Of a stretch of DNA of 50,721 nt, positions 32,581-41,940 are shown piece by piece (position 1 is the stretch's first letter; every line of letters starts with the position of its first letter). The notes below the pieces were generated by a model. That model was not told the DNA's origin. It searched no databases and saw only the letters and a list, made by a program, of their open reading frames with translations. A program made the translations under genes and the position numbers. Source of the DNA: DATAVB01 sp040414495 (GTDB lineage Bacteria > Actinomycetota > Actinomycetes > Mycobacteriales > QHCD01); assembly GCA_040414495.1 (NCBI GenBank), contig JBEDUI010000046.1, positions 1 through 50,721 on the forward strand. The letters are read 5' to 3'.

Positions 32581-34917
32581 ATGGATTTGGCGGAAACGAT
32601 CACTCCGCTCGACGCGGGCTGGCGCTTCGGGCCCTACACCTCAGGCTGTGCGGCTCTCGATTTCGACGACAGCGAGCTTGCGAACGTGACGTTGCCGCAT
32701 ACCGTTGCCGCACTGTCCTGGCAGGACTGGGATCCTGACAGCTGGGAACGCCGGTGGATTTATCGGAACCGGTTCGATTTGCCGCCCGCCGTTGCCGACC
32801 GGCGCATATTCGTCGACTTCGATGCGGCGATGACCCACGCCGAGCCGACCCTGAACGGAACCGCGCTGCCGGATCACCTCGGCGGCTACCTGCCGTTCAC
32901 CCGCGAAATCACCGGACTGGTGCAGCCAACGGGAAACGTACTCGCCGTGGCGCTTGATTCGGGTTTCAACCTCAACGTGCCACCCAATCGACGCGCCCCG
33001 TACACCAGTGACACGGTCGATTATTGGCAGCCGGGCGGCCTGTATCGGCGGGTGTGGCTGCGTACGGAGCCACAGGTGTTCATAGCCGACGTCTTCGCCA
33101 AGCCGATGCACGTGCTCGACCCGACCCGGCGGCGGGTCGTCGTCGAATGCTCGGTGGACGCCGCGATGGTGCCGGCCGAATCGGCCCGGGTGGCGGTCGA
33201 TCTGCGCGAGGGGAGTCGCACGATCGCAACTGGGTCAGCGCATCCGACGGTGACCCGGACCGGCCGGGTCACGGTGAGCGCGGTATTGGACGAGCTGTCT
33301 GACATTGCGCTCTGGGATCTCGACACCCCGAACCTGTATACGGTCACTGCGTCCCTGATTATCGATGACGCCGTGGTGCACGAGCGCGCGGTCCGCATCG
33401 GCTTTCGCGAGGCGACGTTCCGCGCGGACGGGTTTTATCTCAACGGTCGGCGGGTGCAGCTTTTCGGTCTCAACCGGCACCAGCACTATCCGTACGCCGG
33501 CATGGCGATGTCCGACCGGGTGCAGCGCAAGGATGCCGAAATCCTGCGCCGCGAGCTGAATTGCAACATGGTGCGTTGTTCGCATTATCCCCAAGCGGAG
33601 GCGTTTTTCGACGCCTGCGACGAGCTCGGCCTGCTGGCCTGGGAGGAAGCGCCCGGCTGGGTGCATCTCGGCGATGACGCCTGGAAGGCGCTGGTTGTCC
33701 GCGACGTGGGTGACATGCTGCGGCGCGACCGCAACCATCCCTCGATCATTATCTGGGGCGCCCGGATCAACGAGACCGAGGACGAGGTCGAGCTTTATAC
33801 CCGGACCCGCGATCTGGCTCATTCGCTGGACGACTCGCGGCCGACCGCAGGCGCGATGTCGGGACGCGTGCACACGCCGAATTACGTACAGGACGTATTC
33901 GCCGAAGACGATTATCACAGCAGCATCGGGCCCGATGGGGAGAAGCAGCCCGAGCTCGAGCCACCCCGTACGGATCGGCCGTACCTGATCAGCGAGGCGG
34001 TCGGGACGCTGTCCGGCCCGGCCAAACAATACCGGCGGACCTCGTCCCAACGGGTGCAGCAGGGACAGGCGCTCGCGCATGCCCGCATTCACAACGTTGC
34101 CGGCGCCGATGCACGATATTGCGGAGTGCTGGCATGGTGCGGGTACGACTACGAGTCCGGCGCCGGCCCGAACATTCACCGCGGTGTCAAATACCCCGGC
34201 GTCATCGACCTGTTCCGGGTGCCCAAGCCCGGTGCCGCGATCTATCAGGCACAGGTGGATCCGGTGGTCAGGCCGGTCATCGCGCCGGCGTTCTATTGGG
34301 ATTTCGGTCCGACCTCGCCGGTCAACGCAGTGGATCGGGCGATGATCTGCTCGAACCTGGACCGGCTGGAGCTCTACGTCGACGACGAGCACTATGCAAC
34401 CGCAATTCCGGACCGCGAGAACTACCCCCATCTGCCGTATCCGCCGTCATTTGCGGAATTCGGTTCCCTCGACGGCCGTCCCGAGTTGCGGATCGACGGC
34501 TATCTCGGTGACCGGCTGGTGGCGAGCCGCCGGTTCGCGTCCGACCCGGCCGGGGACGTGCTGTCGCTGCATGCCGACGACAAGGTACTGGCGGCCGATG
34601 GCGTGGACGCGACCCGCGTGGTCTTTCGGTCCCTGGACAAGTACGGCGCCCCGCGGCCGTACGCCGAAGGAACGGTGCAGGTGATGCTGGAGGGTCCGGC
34701 CCGCCTCGTCGGCGACAGCACCTTCCCATTCGCCGAGACCGGTGGCGTGGGCGCGGTCTGGATCCGGTCGTTGCCTGATTCTTCGGGGCTGGTCACCGTC
34801 CGCGCCGCACATCCGACGCTGGGCACGGCGGCCGTGTCGATCCAACTTGAGCCGGTGCGGTCGAATTCAACGGCGCAGCGATGCGAAAGGACGTACAGCG
34901 ATGCGAACCTCGATTAG
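32581..34917 (+). CDS. Glycoside hydrolase family 2 protein (beta-galactosidase/glucuronidase type)
   Basis: The 778-residue protein has the GH2 layout: N-terminal sugar-binding domain (1-160), immunoglobulin-like domain (165-275), TIM barrel (about 285-560) and a C-terminal domain. The acid/base is Glu398 in ARINETEDE after the conserved NHPSIIIW. The nucleophile is probably Glu472 in LISEAVG. The segment FGLNRHQHYPYAG is a hallmark of the family. There is no signal peptide, so it is cytoplasmic. Start ATG 32581 has an AAGGAG site. It can act as a beta-galactosidase, glucuronidase or mannosidase. The last 17 bases overlap the next gene. Confidence 0.92.
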   Translation: MDLAETITPLDAGWRFGPYTSGCAALDFDDSELANVTLPHTVAALSWQDWDPDSWERRWIYRNRFDLPPAVADRRIFVDFDAAMTHAEPTLNGTALPDHLGGYLPFTREITGLVQPTGNVLAVALDSGFNLNVPPNRRAPYTSDTVDYWQPGGLYRRVWLRTEPQVFIADVFAKPMHVLDPTRRRVVVECSVDAAMVPAESARVAVDLREGSRTIATGSAHPTVTRTGRVTVSAVLDELSDIALWDLDTPNLYTVTASLIIDDAVVHERAVRIGFREATFRADGFYLNGRRVQLFGLNRHQHYPYAGMAMSDRVQRKDAEILRRELNCNMVRCSHYPQAEAFFDACDELGLLAWEEAPGWVHLGDDAWKALVVRDVGDMLRRDRNHPSIIIWGARINETEDEVELYTRTRDLAHSLDDSRPTAGAMSGRVHTPNYVQDVFAEDDYHSSIGPDGEKQPELEPPRTDRPYLISEAVGTLSGPAKQYRRTSSQRVQQGQALAHARIHNVAGADARYCGVLAWCGYDYESGAGPNIHRGVKYPGVIDLFRVPKPGAAIYQAQVDPVVRPVIAPAFYWDFGPTSPVNAVDRAMICSNLDRLELYVDDEHYATAIPDRENYPHLPYPPSFAEFGSLDGRPELRIDGYLGDRLVASRRFASDPAGDVLSLHADDKVLAADGVDATRVVFRSLDKYGAPRPYAEGTVQVMLEGPARLVGDSTFPFAETGGVGAVWIRSLPDSSGLVTVRAAHPTLGTAAVSIQLEPVRSNSTAQRCERTYSDANLD

Positions 34918-37021
34918 TTCGTCCGTACGGCTACGTCGCCCGTTTCTGGCGGTCCTCGCCGTTCTCGCGCTGTGTCTGACCGGGTTTTCCGGTGTAGCAC
35001 AGGCAAATACCACCGCGCCTACGTCATTGTGGCCGCGTTTCTCAACGCCCGAGACCGTGTACGTCGCCGATGCACACGGACTGAGCAACAGCGATATAAC
35101 GACGGCGACCACCCTGCAGGGGATATATAATGCATCACAGAAATCCAGTCGGCTCTACCTCAATTGGCGGCCCGAGGACGATTTCTGGATTACGCAGGTG
35201 CCGAAGAGCGTGCACGTCGTATCGATCCCGCCGCCCGACGATCAGAGCCTCCTGCAGCTGCTATTGGAACGATTCCACTCGGTCATCGACGGGGCGATCG
35301 TCACCAACCCGTCCAACGCCGACACCGTCAATCTCGCCACGACGATGGCCGGACTCGACCACGCCGTCGTCATCGATCCGAGCCAGGAGTCCATGGTCGC
35401 CGCGCTCGGTATCAAGATCCTCTACGACTTCAACACCCCGGAGTTCACCGGGTACAACAATGTGCAGACGTACCAGTGGGGCATTGATCATCTGCTGCCA
35501 CAGACCAGCACACGGATGCTGTACATGCTCCCGGGCATGCATGGCGGAGACCGTGACTACGCAGTAGCCACGAAGTCGTTTGTTTTCTACCTCACCTCGA
35601 CCGACGCGACGCAGAAGGCGGAATTCGGCAAGATCCTCGCGCACACTCCGGCTAACACCCCGATCCTGGGCTATATCCCCAACGAAAACCCGGACGTGGC
35701 GTACCTCAGCTCTCAAGGCCACTTCCTCAACGCCTCGGATAATCTCTCCAACGAGTCGATCTGGGCGTCAATGCCCAGCCCCGCGGCGCTGCACGAGAGC
35801 ACGCAACCGGCGCCGATCGCCGCCCAACCGAACACCGTCTACATCGCCTTTGTGGAAAGTGACGGTGATAATGCACAATATATGGAACACCGGATGGCCC
35901 AGGTCTGGCAGATGCCTGATCTCGCCTCTGTGCCAGAGGGATGGTCGGTCGCCGCCGGCGCCGTCGATTTCGCCCCAACGCTGCTGCAATATTTCAACTC
36001 GCATCTGCCGGGCAACAGCGAACTGGTCTCCGGGCCGAGCGGAATTGGCTACGCGACCCAGCTCAGCGGACCCGATCTGACCAAGTTCGCACAACTATCG
36101 AACCAGATCATGCAGCGGGACGACATCAAGACCATCGACAGTTTCGAGGCGATGGGCGACACGGACCAACTCGCGCAGGCCTCAGGCGTGCCACATATTT
36201 CAACCAACCGCCCGATGCTGGAGAAGCAGGTCGGCAGCACCGTCCTTATGGGACAGAGCTCCTTTTACATCAAAGCGGCGCAGGACCTGTTCTGCACGAT
36301 TCACCAGCAAAGCGCGACCCTGCAGCCAGCGCACCCGCTGTTTCTGGAGCCGATGGTTGACGCGTGGACGCTCACCCCGACCGATGTTCTGCACATCGCC
36401 CAGCAACTCGCGCTCGCCGCCCAGGCCTCGGGTATGCATTATATATTCACCACACCGTCCGAGTTGGCGCTGACGATGCAGCGTTACTACGCCGGCCAGG
36501 AGCAAGGACTGCCGGCGGCGAACGCCCAGTCGATGACCGGCGAGCAGGCACTCGCGCAACACACTGTGGACCCGCCGTACCCGACCGGCCCGGTCACCAT
36601 TACCGGCTCGAATATCGTCACCAATCCCAGCGGTGATTCCGGGACCACCGGATGGGTCACTTCCGGCGGCAGCGTAGGTGCGGCAACGTACCAGAACGAA
36701 CCGGCGCTGCACTGGACGAGCACCAGCACCACCGGTGACACGTGGGTCCGTTACCTCGCCCCGGTCGAATCAAGTAAGACCTACACATTCTCGGCCGACG
36801 TTGCCGGTTCGGGTCAGGTATTTCTCGACGCCTACACCGGCGCGGATTGGCAGAGCCTGCCGGTCAATCTCACCCAGAATTACCAGCACCTCACCTGGAC
36901 CGTCACCGTTCCCAGCAACGTCACGAGTGGGCAACTGCAGATACGTGAGGACGGCGCCGCCGGGCCCGTGTCCGTGTACATCAAGAACGCCAGCATCACG
37001 CCCTCGACCGCGCCCTGCTGA
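34901..37021 (+). CDS. Secreted GxGYxYP-type putative glycan-active protein with C-terminal CBM-like domain
   Basis: The 706-residue exported protein has a signal peptide (1-36, cleavage near AQA-NT). The body resembles GxGYxYP proteins, a family of putative carbohydrate-active enzymes; supporting motifs are SDGDNAQY (Asp321-Asn324) and GIGYATQ (381-387), which is a degenerate form of the name-giving motif. A C-terminal beta-sandwich (about 564-706) resembles galactose-binding CBM domains. Start ATG 34901 has a GAAAGGA site and overlaps the end of the GH2 gene. It probably works at the cell surface on the substrate that the cytoplasmic GH enzymes finish. The catalytic function is unproven. 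Confidence 0.75.
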   Translation: MRTSISSSVRLRRPFLAVLAVLALCLTGFSGVAQANTTAPTSLWPRFSTPETVYVADAHGLSNSDITTATTLQGIYNASQKSSRLYLNWRPEDDFWITQVPKSVHVVSIPPPDDQSLLQLLLERFHSVIDGAIVTNPSNADTVNLATTMAGLDHAVVIDPSQESMVAALGIKILYDFNTPEFTGYNNVQTYQWGIDHLLPQTSTRMLYMLPGMHGGDRDYAVATKSFVFYLTSTDATQKAEFGKILAHTPANTPILGYIPNENPDVAYLSSQGHFLNASDNLSNESIWASMPSPAALHESTQPAPIAAQPNTVYIAFVESDGDNAQYMEHRMAQVWQMPDLASVPEGWSVAAGAVDFAPTLLQYFNSHLPGNSELVSGPSGIGYATQLSGPDLTKFAQLSNQIMQRDDIKTIDSFEAMGDTDQLAQASGVPHISTNRPMLEKQVGSTVLMGQSSFYIKAAQDLFCTIHQQSATLQPAHPLFLEPMVDAWTLTPTDVLHIAQQLALAAQASGMHYIFTTPSELALTMQRYYAGQEQGLPAANAQSMTGEQALAQHTVDPPYPTGPVTITGSNIVTNPSGDSGTTGWVTSGGSVGAATYQNEPALHWTSTSTTGDTWVRYLAPVESSKTYTFSADVAGSGQVFLDAYTGADWQSLPVNLTQNYQHLTWTVTVPSNVTSGQLQIREDGAAGPVSVYIKNASITPSTAPC

Positions 37022-37035
37022 GCGATCAGAGTTAC

Positions 37036-38523
37036 TCACGGATAGCAAGCGTCGGGTTCGAAAGGGAACATTGGTCGCCGGCGATGCCGATATTCCAGAG
37101 CGGTCATCGACGCACGCGTGATTCCGGGCGTGTCTACGGCAAGATGTTTGCCGCAGATGTCGGCGTAGCCGGCGAGTGGGCCGTTGACTCCCTTGGCATA
37201 GATCGCGCGGAAATCGAGCGGGTCCAGTCCCACCACCCGCAACTGCGCCGGAGTGACTGGCTGGACCGGTTTGCTCGTAACAACAACCGCGGTCCCGCCG
37301 GGCGTCGTCAGTGCGACCATCTCACCGCCGTCGAAATAACGAAAACCGCCGTGTGCCGGCCCGTCGGTGCGGTACGGGCCATTGTGGCGACCGGCAATTG
37401 TTCCGTTCAGGTGGAGCGGGGGGCCCGGGCATTCCGGGCTGGCTCCGCCGAGGTCGATCTGCACCGAAGCCCCGACTGGAAGCGATCGCAGGCTGCTGAT
37501 CGCATCGCGATCGCGGCAGGTCGTGACTGTCCGTTCGATCCCACGATCAAGCAGCGCTGAAAGCGGCACCATCGAGTCGCCAGGACCGCCAGCGCCGATG
37601 TTGTCTCCGATATCGAGCAGCAATATCGGCTTTTGCTGCCCGTGCTGCTCGACGGCAGACGCAGCGGTGTCAACGGTTATCGCGCCGCCCTGCAAATCCG
37701 TACGGGCTTGCCACACGGCGTCGGCCAGCACCCGGCTCAGGCGCTCGGCCTCGGCCCGATCGGAATGCGTGGCCAGCACGGACATTCCCATGTGCGGGAC
37801 ATCTGCGTACTGAAAGCCGAGCAGCAGAGATACGTCGATTGCGCCGGGTTCGGTTTCGAGCTGGCTGGCCAGATCGAGCAGATCGCTCACTGGGCTGTCG
37901 GCGGTGCCCTGGCGGGTGATCGTGCACGCCAGCGGCAGCGTGCGCCCAACGGTAGTAGGCCTGACGCCAGTCCTGATCATCTCGACAATAAGGGCCCGAC
38001 ATTCGGCCGCTTTGTGGTGGGGGTCGACATGCGGATTTGTTTGGTACGCCAGCACCACGTCCACGTAGTCGAGCAGTCTTGGATCGAAGTTGGCGTGCAT
38101 ATCGAGCACGACGCCGATGGGGACGCCTGGGCCCACCGTGGCTCGTACGGCCGCAGCGATGTCGGCGTCGGCCGACTTGTGGTTTTCGGCCACGCACGCG
38201 CCATGCAATGCCAGCAGCACGCCGTCGAAAGGTCCAGCGGCGTTGAGCTTCTGGCGCATTTCGCCGACGATCGTGTCGTACGCCTCCGCTGTGACCATTC
38301 CGCACGGTGTGGTGCCGGCGAAGATCAGCGGAACGGTATCCACGTGCCGCTGGTCTTCACTCTGGCGGAGAAATCCGCCGATCGTCGCCTGGGATTCGGC
38401 GAAGCGCTCAATAAGCTCGTCGCCCCGGTGAATGGCGCCGGCGTTATACGTTTCGAGGTCGGCCAAGTTGCTGGAGTACGTGTTTGTTTCATGCATCATG
38501 CCCAGCACTGCGAGACGAATCAT
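37036..38523 (-). CDS. M81 family metallopeptidase-like (MlrC) protein
   Basis: The 495-residue protein matches the MlrC family (microcystinase C-type) with an N-terminal metal-binding domain: His11-Glu12 (MMHETNTYS), Asp141 and His143 (DMHANFD) and His169/His170 (HVDPHHK). Members hydrolyse unknown amide or peptide bonds. Start ATG 38523 is coupled to the GH20-like stop by ATGA. An in-frame start further upstream (38613) would add 30 residues inside the previous gene. It is the last gene of the minus-strand five-gene unit; its role in sugar catabolism is unknown, perhaps hydrolysis of an amide-linked substituent. Confidence 0.85.
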   Translation of the reverse strand: MIRLAVLGMMHETNTYSSNLADLETYNAGAIHRGDELIERFAESQATIGGFLRQSEDQRHVDTVPLIFAGTTPCGMVTAEAYDTIVGEMRQKLNAAGPFDGVLLALHGACVAENHKSADADIAAAVRATVGPGVPIGVVLDMHANFDPRLLDYVDVVLAYQTNPHVDPHHKAAECRALIVEMIRTGVRPTTVGRTLPLACTITRQGTADSPVSDLLDLASQLETEPGAIDVSLLLGFQYADVPHMGMSVLATHSDRAEAERLSRVLADAVWQARTDLQGGAITVDTAASAVEQHGQQKPILLLDIGDNIGAGGPGDSMVPLSALLDRGIERTVTTCRDRDAISSLRSLPVGASVQIDLGGASPECPGPPLHLNGTIAGRHNGPYRTDGPAHGGFRYFDGGEMVALTTPGGTAVVVTSKPVQPVTPAQLRVVGLDPLDFRAIYAKGVNGPLAGYADICGKHLAVDTPGITRASMTALEYRHRRRPMFPFEPDACYP

Positions 38524-39461
38524 GTCAATCCGAGAGCCTGTCGTCGCGCGGCCGCGACCTGATCGATCGACGCCACATGGACATCCCGGAACTCCGCGAT
38601 CGTTCGGCGCCATGGGGTCTGCAGGAAACCAAGCAGACGGTCCTTCTCGATCCGGCGCATACAGAATTCGACGGTGTTGGCGAAATTCGTCGAGCTGGTG
38701 TAATTGCTGGCGGTCGGCACCTGGTCGTAACCGTGATCATCGAGGTCGAGATAGGCCAGCGATTGGTCGCCGTTGCCGAGTTCGCCGCCCTGCAACAATC
38801 GTGGCCTACCAGCTTCCGGTGCGTTGAAGTTGTCGCCGTAGTACCAGTTGCTCTGCACGATGTTCTTGGGCATGCGGTCGTAAAAGGGTTCCGGGTTGTG
38901 CCACACGTAATCGGACCAGATCCATGGCCGCGGGCCGCACTGCTGGACCTTGTCGGCCAGGAATCCCAGATCGTGCCACCACAGGTCGTGTTGGCGCATC
39001 ACCGCGTATTGCAGTCGAGTCTGGTTATGGGCCGTCTCTTCGTCCATGCCGAGATGGAAGAACCGCGGGCGATCGAAAAGCTCGCAGGCCTCTTCGATGA
39101 GGTCGGCACACACCTCATAGTACTTGGGGGTGGAGACCATCCGGGAATATCCCCGCAGCCAGGCATCGTGGGCCGTGCTGAAGTTCAGCTTGGGAATGGG
39201 CTCGATTCCCAGCTCACGTAATCGTGCCAGTTCTTCACGCAGACGCGATCGTGTCCAGGCATTGACGACCGCGATCTCGGGATGGCTGTCGTAAACAATG
39301 CCGTCGCCGAGGTCGATCATCAGCAGGTCGAGCCCATTGTCCGCCATCCGCTGCGTGAGTTCCTGCCACAGATCGTCATCGCAGGTCAGTTCTGGAGCGA
39401 ACTGCGGCGGTGTGTCGCCCCACATATTGTGGCTCAGGTGAAGCAAGACTCCCCAAAACAC
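38520..39461 (-). CDS. GH20-like (hexosaminidase-fold) protein
   Basis: The 313-residue protein has a TIM-barrel pattern of family 20-like glycosyl hydrolases. The key segment FHLGMDEE (Asp140-Glu141) is like the HxGxDE catalytic pair of GH20 hexosaminidases. An upstream segment LDLLMIDLGDG and later WIWSDYVWHNP support a barrel active site. It lacks a signal peptide and the non-catalytic domain of true GH20 enzymes. Start GTG 39461 has an AGGAGA site 6 bases upstream. It lies 20 bases after the binding-lipoprotein gene and is coupled to the MlrC gene. It is probably a cytoplasmic glycosidase, possibly on an amino-sugar. Confidence 0.6.
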   Translation of the reverse strand: MFWGVLLHLSHNMWGDTPPQFAPELTCDDDLWQELTQRMADNGLDLLMIDLGDGIVYDSHPEIAVVNAWTRSRLREELARLRELGIEPIPKLNFSTAHDAWLRGYSRMVSTPKYYEVCADLIEEACELFDRPRFFHLGMDEETAHNQTRLQYAVMRQHDLWWHDLGFLADKVQQCGPRPWIWSDYVWHNPEPFYDRMPKNIVQSNWYYGDNFNAPEAGRPRLLQGGELGNGDQSLAYLDLDDHGYDQVPTASNYTSSTNFANTVEFCMRRIEKDRLLGFLQTPWRRTIAEFRDVHVASIDQVAAARRQALGLT

Positions 39462-39481
39462 GAAATCTCCTGCCGTCGGAA

Positions 39482-41116
39482 TTATTTATGGAGCTTCTTG
39501 TAGGCGGTCTCGTAGTCGTGGCGGATATCATCGCCGCCGCCGGATCGCCACGCTTTGACACCCTCATCCCAGGCCGACAGCTTCTGGTGGCCGACGATGA
39601 TGGCGTTCTGCAGATCGGTGATGTTCTTGCTGATGGTTGCGCCCTTGGTCAGCTGCGTTTCCGAATACAACCCTACGGTGGGATCGGAGACAGTTACGGA
39701 CATGAGCTGTTTGAGGAAGTCGTACTCCGCTTTGGTCGATTGCGTCTGGCCCGGCACGTAGAGCAATAGTGGACAGGTGCAGACGTAGCCAATATTCATG
39801 TTCTGCACCTCGTTGGTGCCCTGATTGCTGACCGACGGCTGACCGTCCTTAAGCACGTAATCCCGACCAGGTACGCCGTAACGCCGGAAGGTGTATTCCT
39901 CGGAGCCGAACGGGGCGGCGAACCAGTCCAGGACCCGGAGTAGTTCCTCGGTACGTGCCTTGCTGGACTTCTTGATAGCGGTGAACGTGTACATGCCGTT
40001 GCCTGACCAATGTGCGGCCTGGCCGCCGCCGTCCCACTTCGCCGGAATCAGGCCGCCGATTTTGAATTTCGGGTTCAGCGGCGTGTTCGCGGTGATGTAG
40101 AGCGACCAGTTGGTATAGCCACCGGCGCTCATCGCGACCTTGCCGCTGCCGAACCACTGACTGATGCCGGCCGTCGAGGTCAACGAGTCGGGGTAGATGT
40201 AGCCCTTCTTCCAGATCGACGACGCGATACTCAGAGCCCGCTTGAATTCATCGGTCTCGTACATGCTGGTGAACTGGCCATCGTGTTCTTTCCACGTGTT
40301 CGGGACGCCGACCATTTCTCGAACGATGTTCATGGCGGTGTCGGTTGTGCCGACGGCCCAGGTGTTCTTCCTCGGGTTGGTCAGCGCGGCGCACAGGTTC
40401 AGGAAGTCCTGTCCGTTGGAGAGCGCAGTGGTGAGCCCCTTCTCCTCCACCAGGTCCTGCCGGATCTCCAGAATTGACGCGGGTAGGCCAAGCTGCCAGG
40501 GGATGCCCCAAATGCCACCGTTGAATACGACGTTCTTCCAAGAAGTCGTACTCATGGCGGGCAGGCCCACGTAGTTCTTGATCGCGTCGCCGGAAAGCCA
40601 GTGCGTCAGTTCCTGGAATTCCTTGGCGAGCACGTCGGCCAGGTGCGGCACGGATGTCGGCAGTTGGACGATGTCGGGAAGATCGCCGCTGGCGATGGTC
40701 GTCGCCAATTTCGCCGTGTAGTCCGGTGTGGATACGTTGGACAGCTGAAGCTGGCCGCCCAGTCGCTTGTTCAGCTCCTGCCAATAATGGTTTTTGGCCA
40801 TCGGTACCGGCGGCCCGTTGTCGATCATCTTGAGCACACTGATCGTGCCGCCCTTGGCCGGGGGTGCGTCATAGAGTTTCTTGGGCCGCGCGGGATATTC
40901 GAACAACGCGCCCGGCGTGCCGTTGGTCAGCACCGGTAGATCGGGCTTGAGGGCGTAGCGTGGCGCGTACGCGGGCAACTTTACGGCCTCGTTGCGGGCA
41001 GCACTATTGTCTTTGCCGTTTCCGCAGCCGGCGAGCAATGGCGTCGACAATCCGGCGATGGCCGCGCCACCGGCACTCTGAAGGAATCTTCGTCGGCTGG
41101 GCTGTGTGGGTGTCAT
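39482..41116 (-). CDS. ABC transporter substrate-binding lipoprotein (family 1, LplA/LipO-like), no permease nearby
   Basis: The 544-residue exported receptor has a Tat-like signal RRRFLQSAGG and lipobox LLAGC (Cys31). Its size and the IVQLPTSVPHLADVLAKEFQ segment fit large oligosaccharide-binding LplA/LipO proteins. ATG 41116 (GAGGA site) is preferred over TTG 41134. It starts within the stop of the IclR gene (ATGA). No permease or ATPase gene lies in this operon, so it either uses a permease pair encoded elsewhere or is a sensor. Confidence 0.9.
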   Translation of the reverse strand: MTPTQPSRRRFLQSAGGAAIAGLSTPLLAGCGNGKDNSAARNEAVKLPAYAPRYALKPDLPVLTNGTPGALFEYPARPKKLYDAPPAKGGTISVLKMIDNGPPVPMAKNHYWQELNKRLGGQLQLSNVSTPDYTAKLATTIASGDLPDIVQLPTSVPHLADVLAKEFQELTHWLSGDAIKNYVGLPAMSTTSWKNVVFNGGIWGIPWQLGLPASILEIRQDLVEEKGLTTALSNGQDFLNLCAALTNPRKNTWAVGTTDTAMNIVREMVGVPNTWKEHDGQFTSMYETDEFKRALSIASSIWKKGYIYPDSLTSTAGISQWFGSGKVAMSAGGYTNWSLYITANTPLNPKFKIGGLIPAKWDGGGQAAHWSGNGMYTFTAIKKSSKARTEELLRVLDWFAAPFGSEEYTFRRYGVPGRDYVLKDGQPSVSNQGTNEVQNMNIGYVCTCPLLLYVPGQTQSTKAEYDFLKQLMSVTVSDPTVGLYSETQLTKGATISKNITDLQNAIIVGHQKLSAWDEGVKAWRSGGGDDIRHDYETAYKKLHK

Positions 41117-41940
41117 GGGATAAGTCCTCGACAAGAGTTATGGGGCCGTATATAGCCGAGCTTCTCGGACGCGCCGCCGGTCGCCTCGGTCAACGCGTTG
41201 ATGATCTGATGCTGCAGACTGTTTGTGCAGCGGCTCATTGGCATAGATACGCTCAGCGCCGCAATGACCTGCGCGTCGCGGGCAAGGATGGGCGCCGCTA
41301 TGCAGATTAACCCGTCCTCATTTTCGCAACGGTCCATCGCATAACCGTGGGTGCGGACGGTGCGGAGTTCCTGCTCAAGAGCCTTTACGGAGGTGACGGT
41401 GCTGGCTGTCCGGGGGGTCAACTGTTTCGGGACGTGCTCTCGCCACTCATCGTCCCCGAGAAAGGCAAGTATCGCTTTCCCCAGTCCGGTGGAATACGTT
41501 GTGTCGCGCTGTCCTATCGCTGCCCGCATGCGCAGACTGCGTCTGCTCTCCACCACGTCCAGATAGATGATTTCCCGACCGGCGAGAATGCCGAGATTGG
41601 CTGTCTCTTCGAAAGAATCACGTAACGCGTGTAGGTACGGTGTGGCCACCTGCCGTATTACCTCGCGGTCATCGGAGAGCTGACCAAGCCGCCACAGCGT
41701 CAGGCCGGGCCGATAACGATCATGCTCGCGGTCGTGTTCGAGAAAGCCGCGAGCGCACAGGGTGCGCAGGTATTTGAAGGCGGTGGTCTTGGGGATATTG
41801 GTGAGGCTGCTTATCTCGCCGAGTGTCAGGTCGCGACGTGCCTCACCCACGGCCTGCAGCAACATCAGCGCCCGATAGACCGGCTTGATGATGTAATCGC
41901 CATCGAGGCTATGCGGCCCCGTCTCCGTCTGTGAGCTCAT
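41113..41940 (-). CDS. IclR-family transcriptional regulator (second)
   Basis: The 275-residue regulator has an N-terminal helix-turn-helix (about 20-85, including LGEISSLTNIPKTTAFKYL) and an IclR effector domain (RDTTYSTGLGKAIL and the late CENEDGLICIAAPIL segment). Start ATG 41940 is coupled to the aminotransferase stop (ATGA) and its stop to the receptor gene start (ATGA). It is thus an internal gene of the operon it probably controls. No palindromic operator stands out upstream of the operon. Confidence 0.92.
   Translation of the reverse strand: MSSQTETGPHSLDGDYIIKPVYRALMLLQAVGEARRDLTLGEISSLTNIPKTTAFKYLRTLCARGFLEHDREHDRYRPGLTLWRLGQLSDDREVIRQVATPYLHALRDSFEETANLGILAGREIIYLDVVESRRSLRMRAAIGQRDTTYSTGLGKAILAFLGDDEWREHVPKQLTPRTASTVTSVKALEQELRTVRTHGYAMDRCENEDGLICIAAPILARDAQVIAALSVSMPMSRCTNSLQHQIINALTEATGGASEKLGYIRPHNSCRGLIP

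Noticed and set aside
32641..34431. Long minus-strand frames opposite the GH2 gene (up to 398 codons)
   Set aside because: Antisense frames typical of GC-rich genes; the GH2 catalytic motifs are on the plus strand.
35127..35138. ATAATGCATCAC similar to the GntR palindrome
   Set aside because: Inside coding sequence of the GxGYxYP gene with no promoter nearby; probably chance, as is the similar word near 684.
37046..37070. GGTTCGAA stretch resembling a tRNA T-arm
   Set aside because: It is the coding end of the MlrC-like gene read on the other strand and no cloverleaf can be drawn around it.
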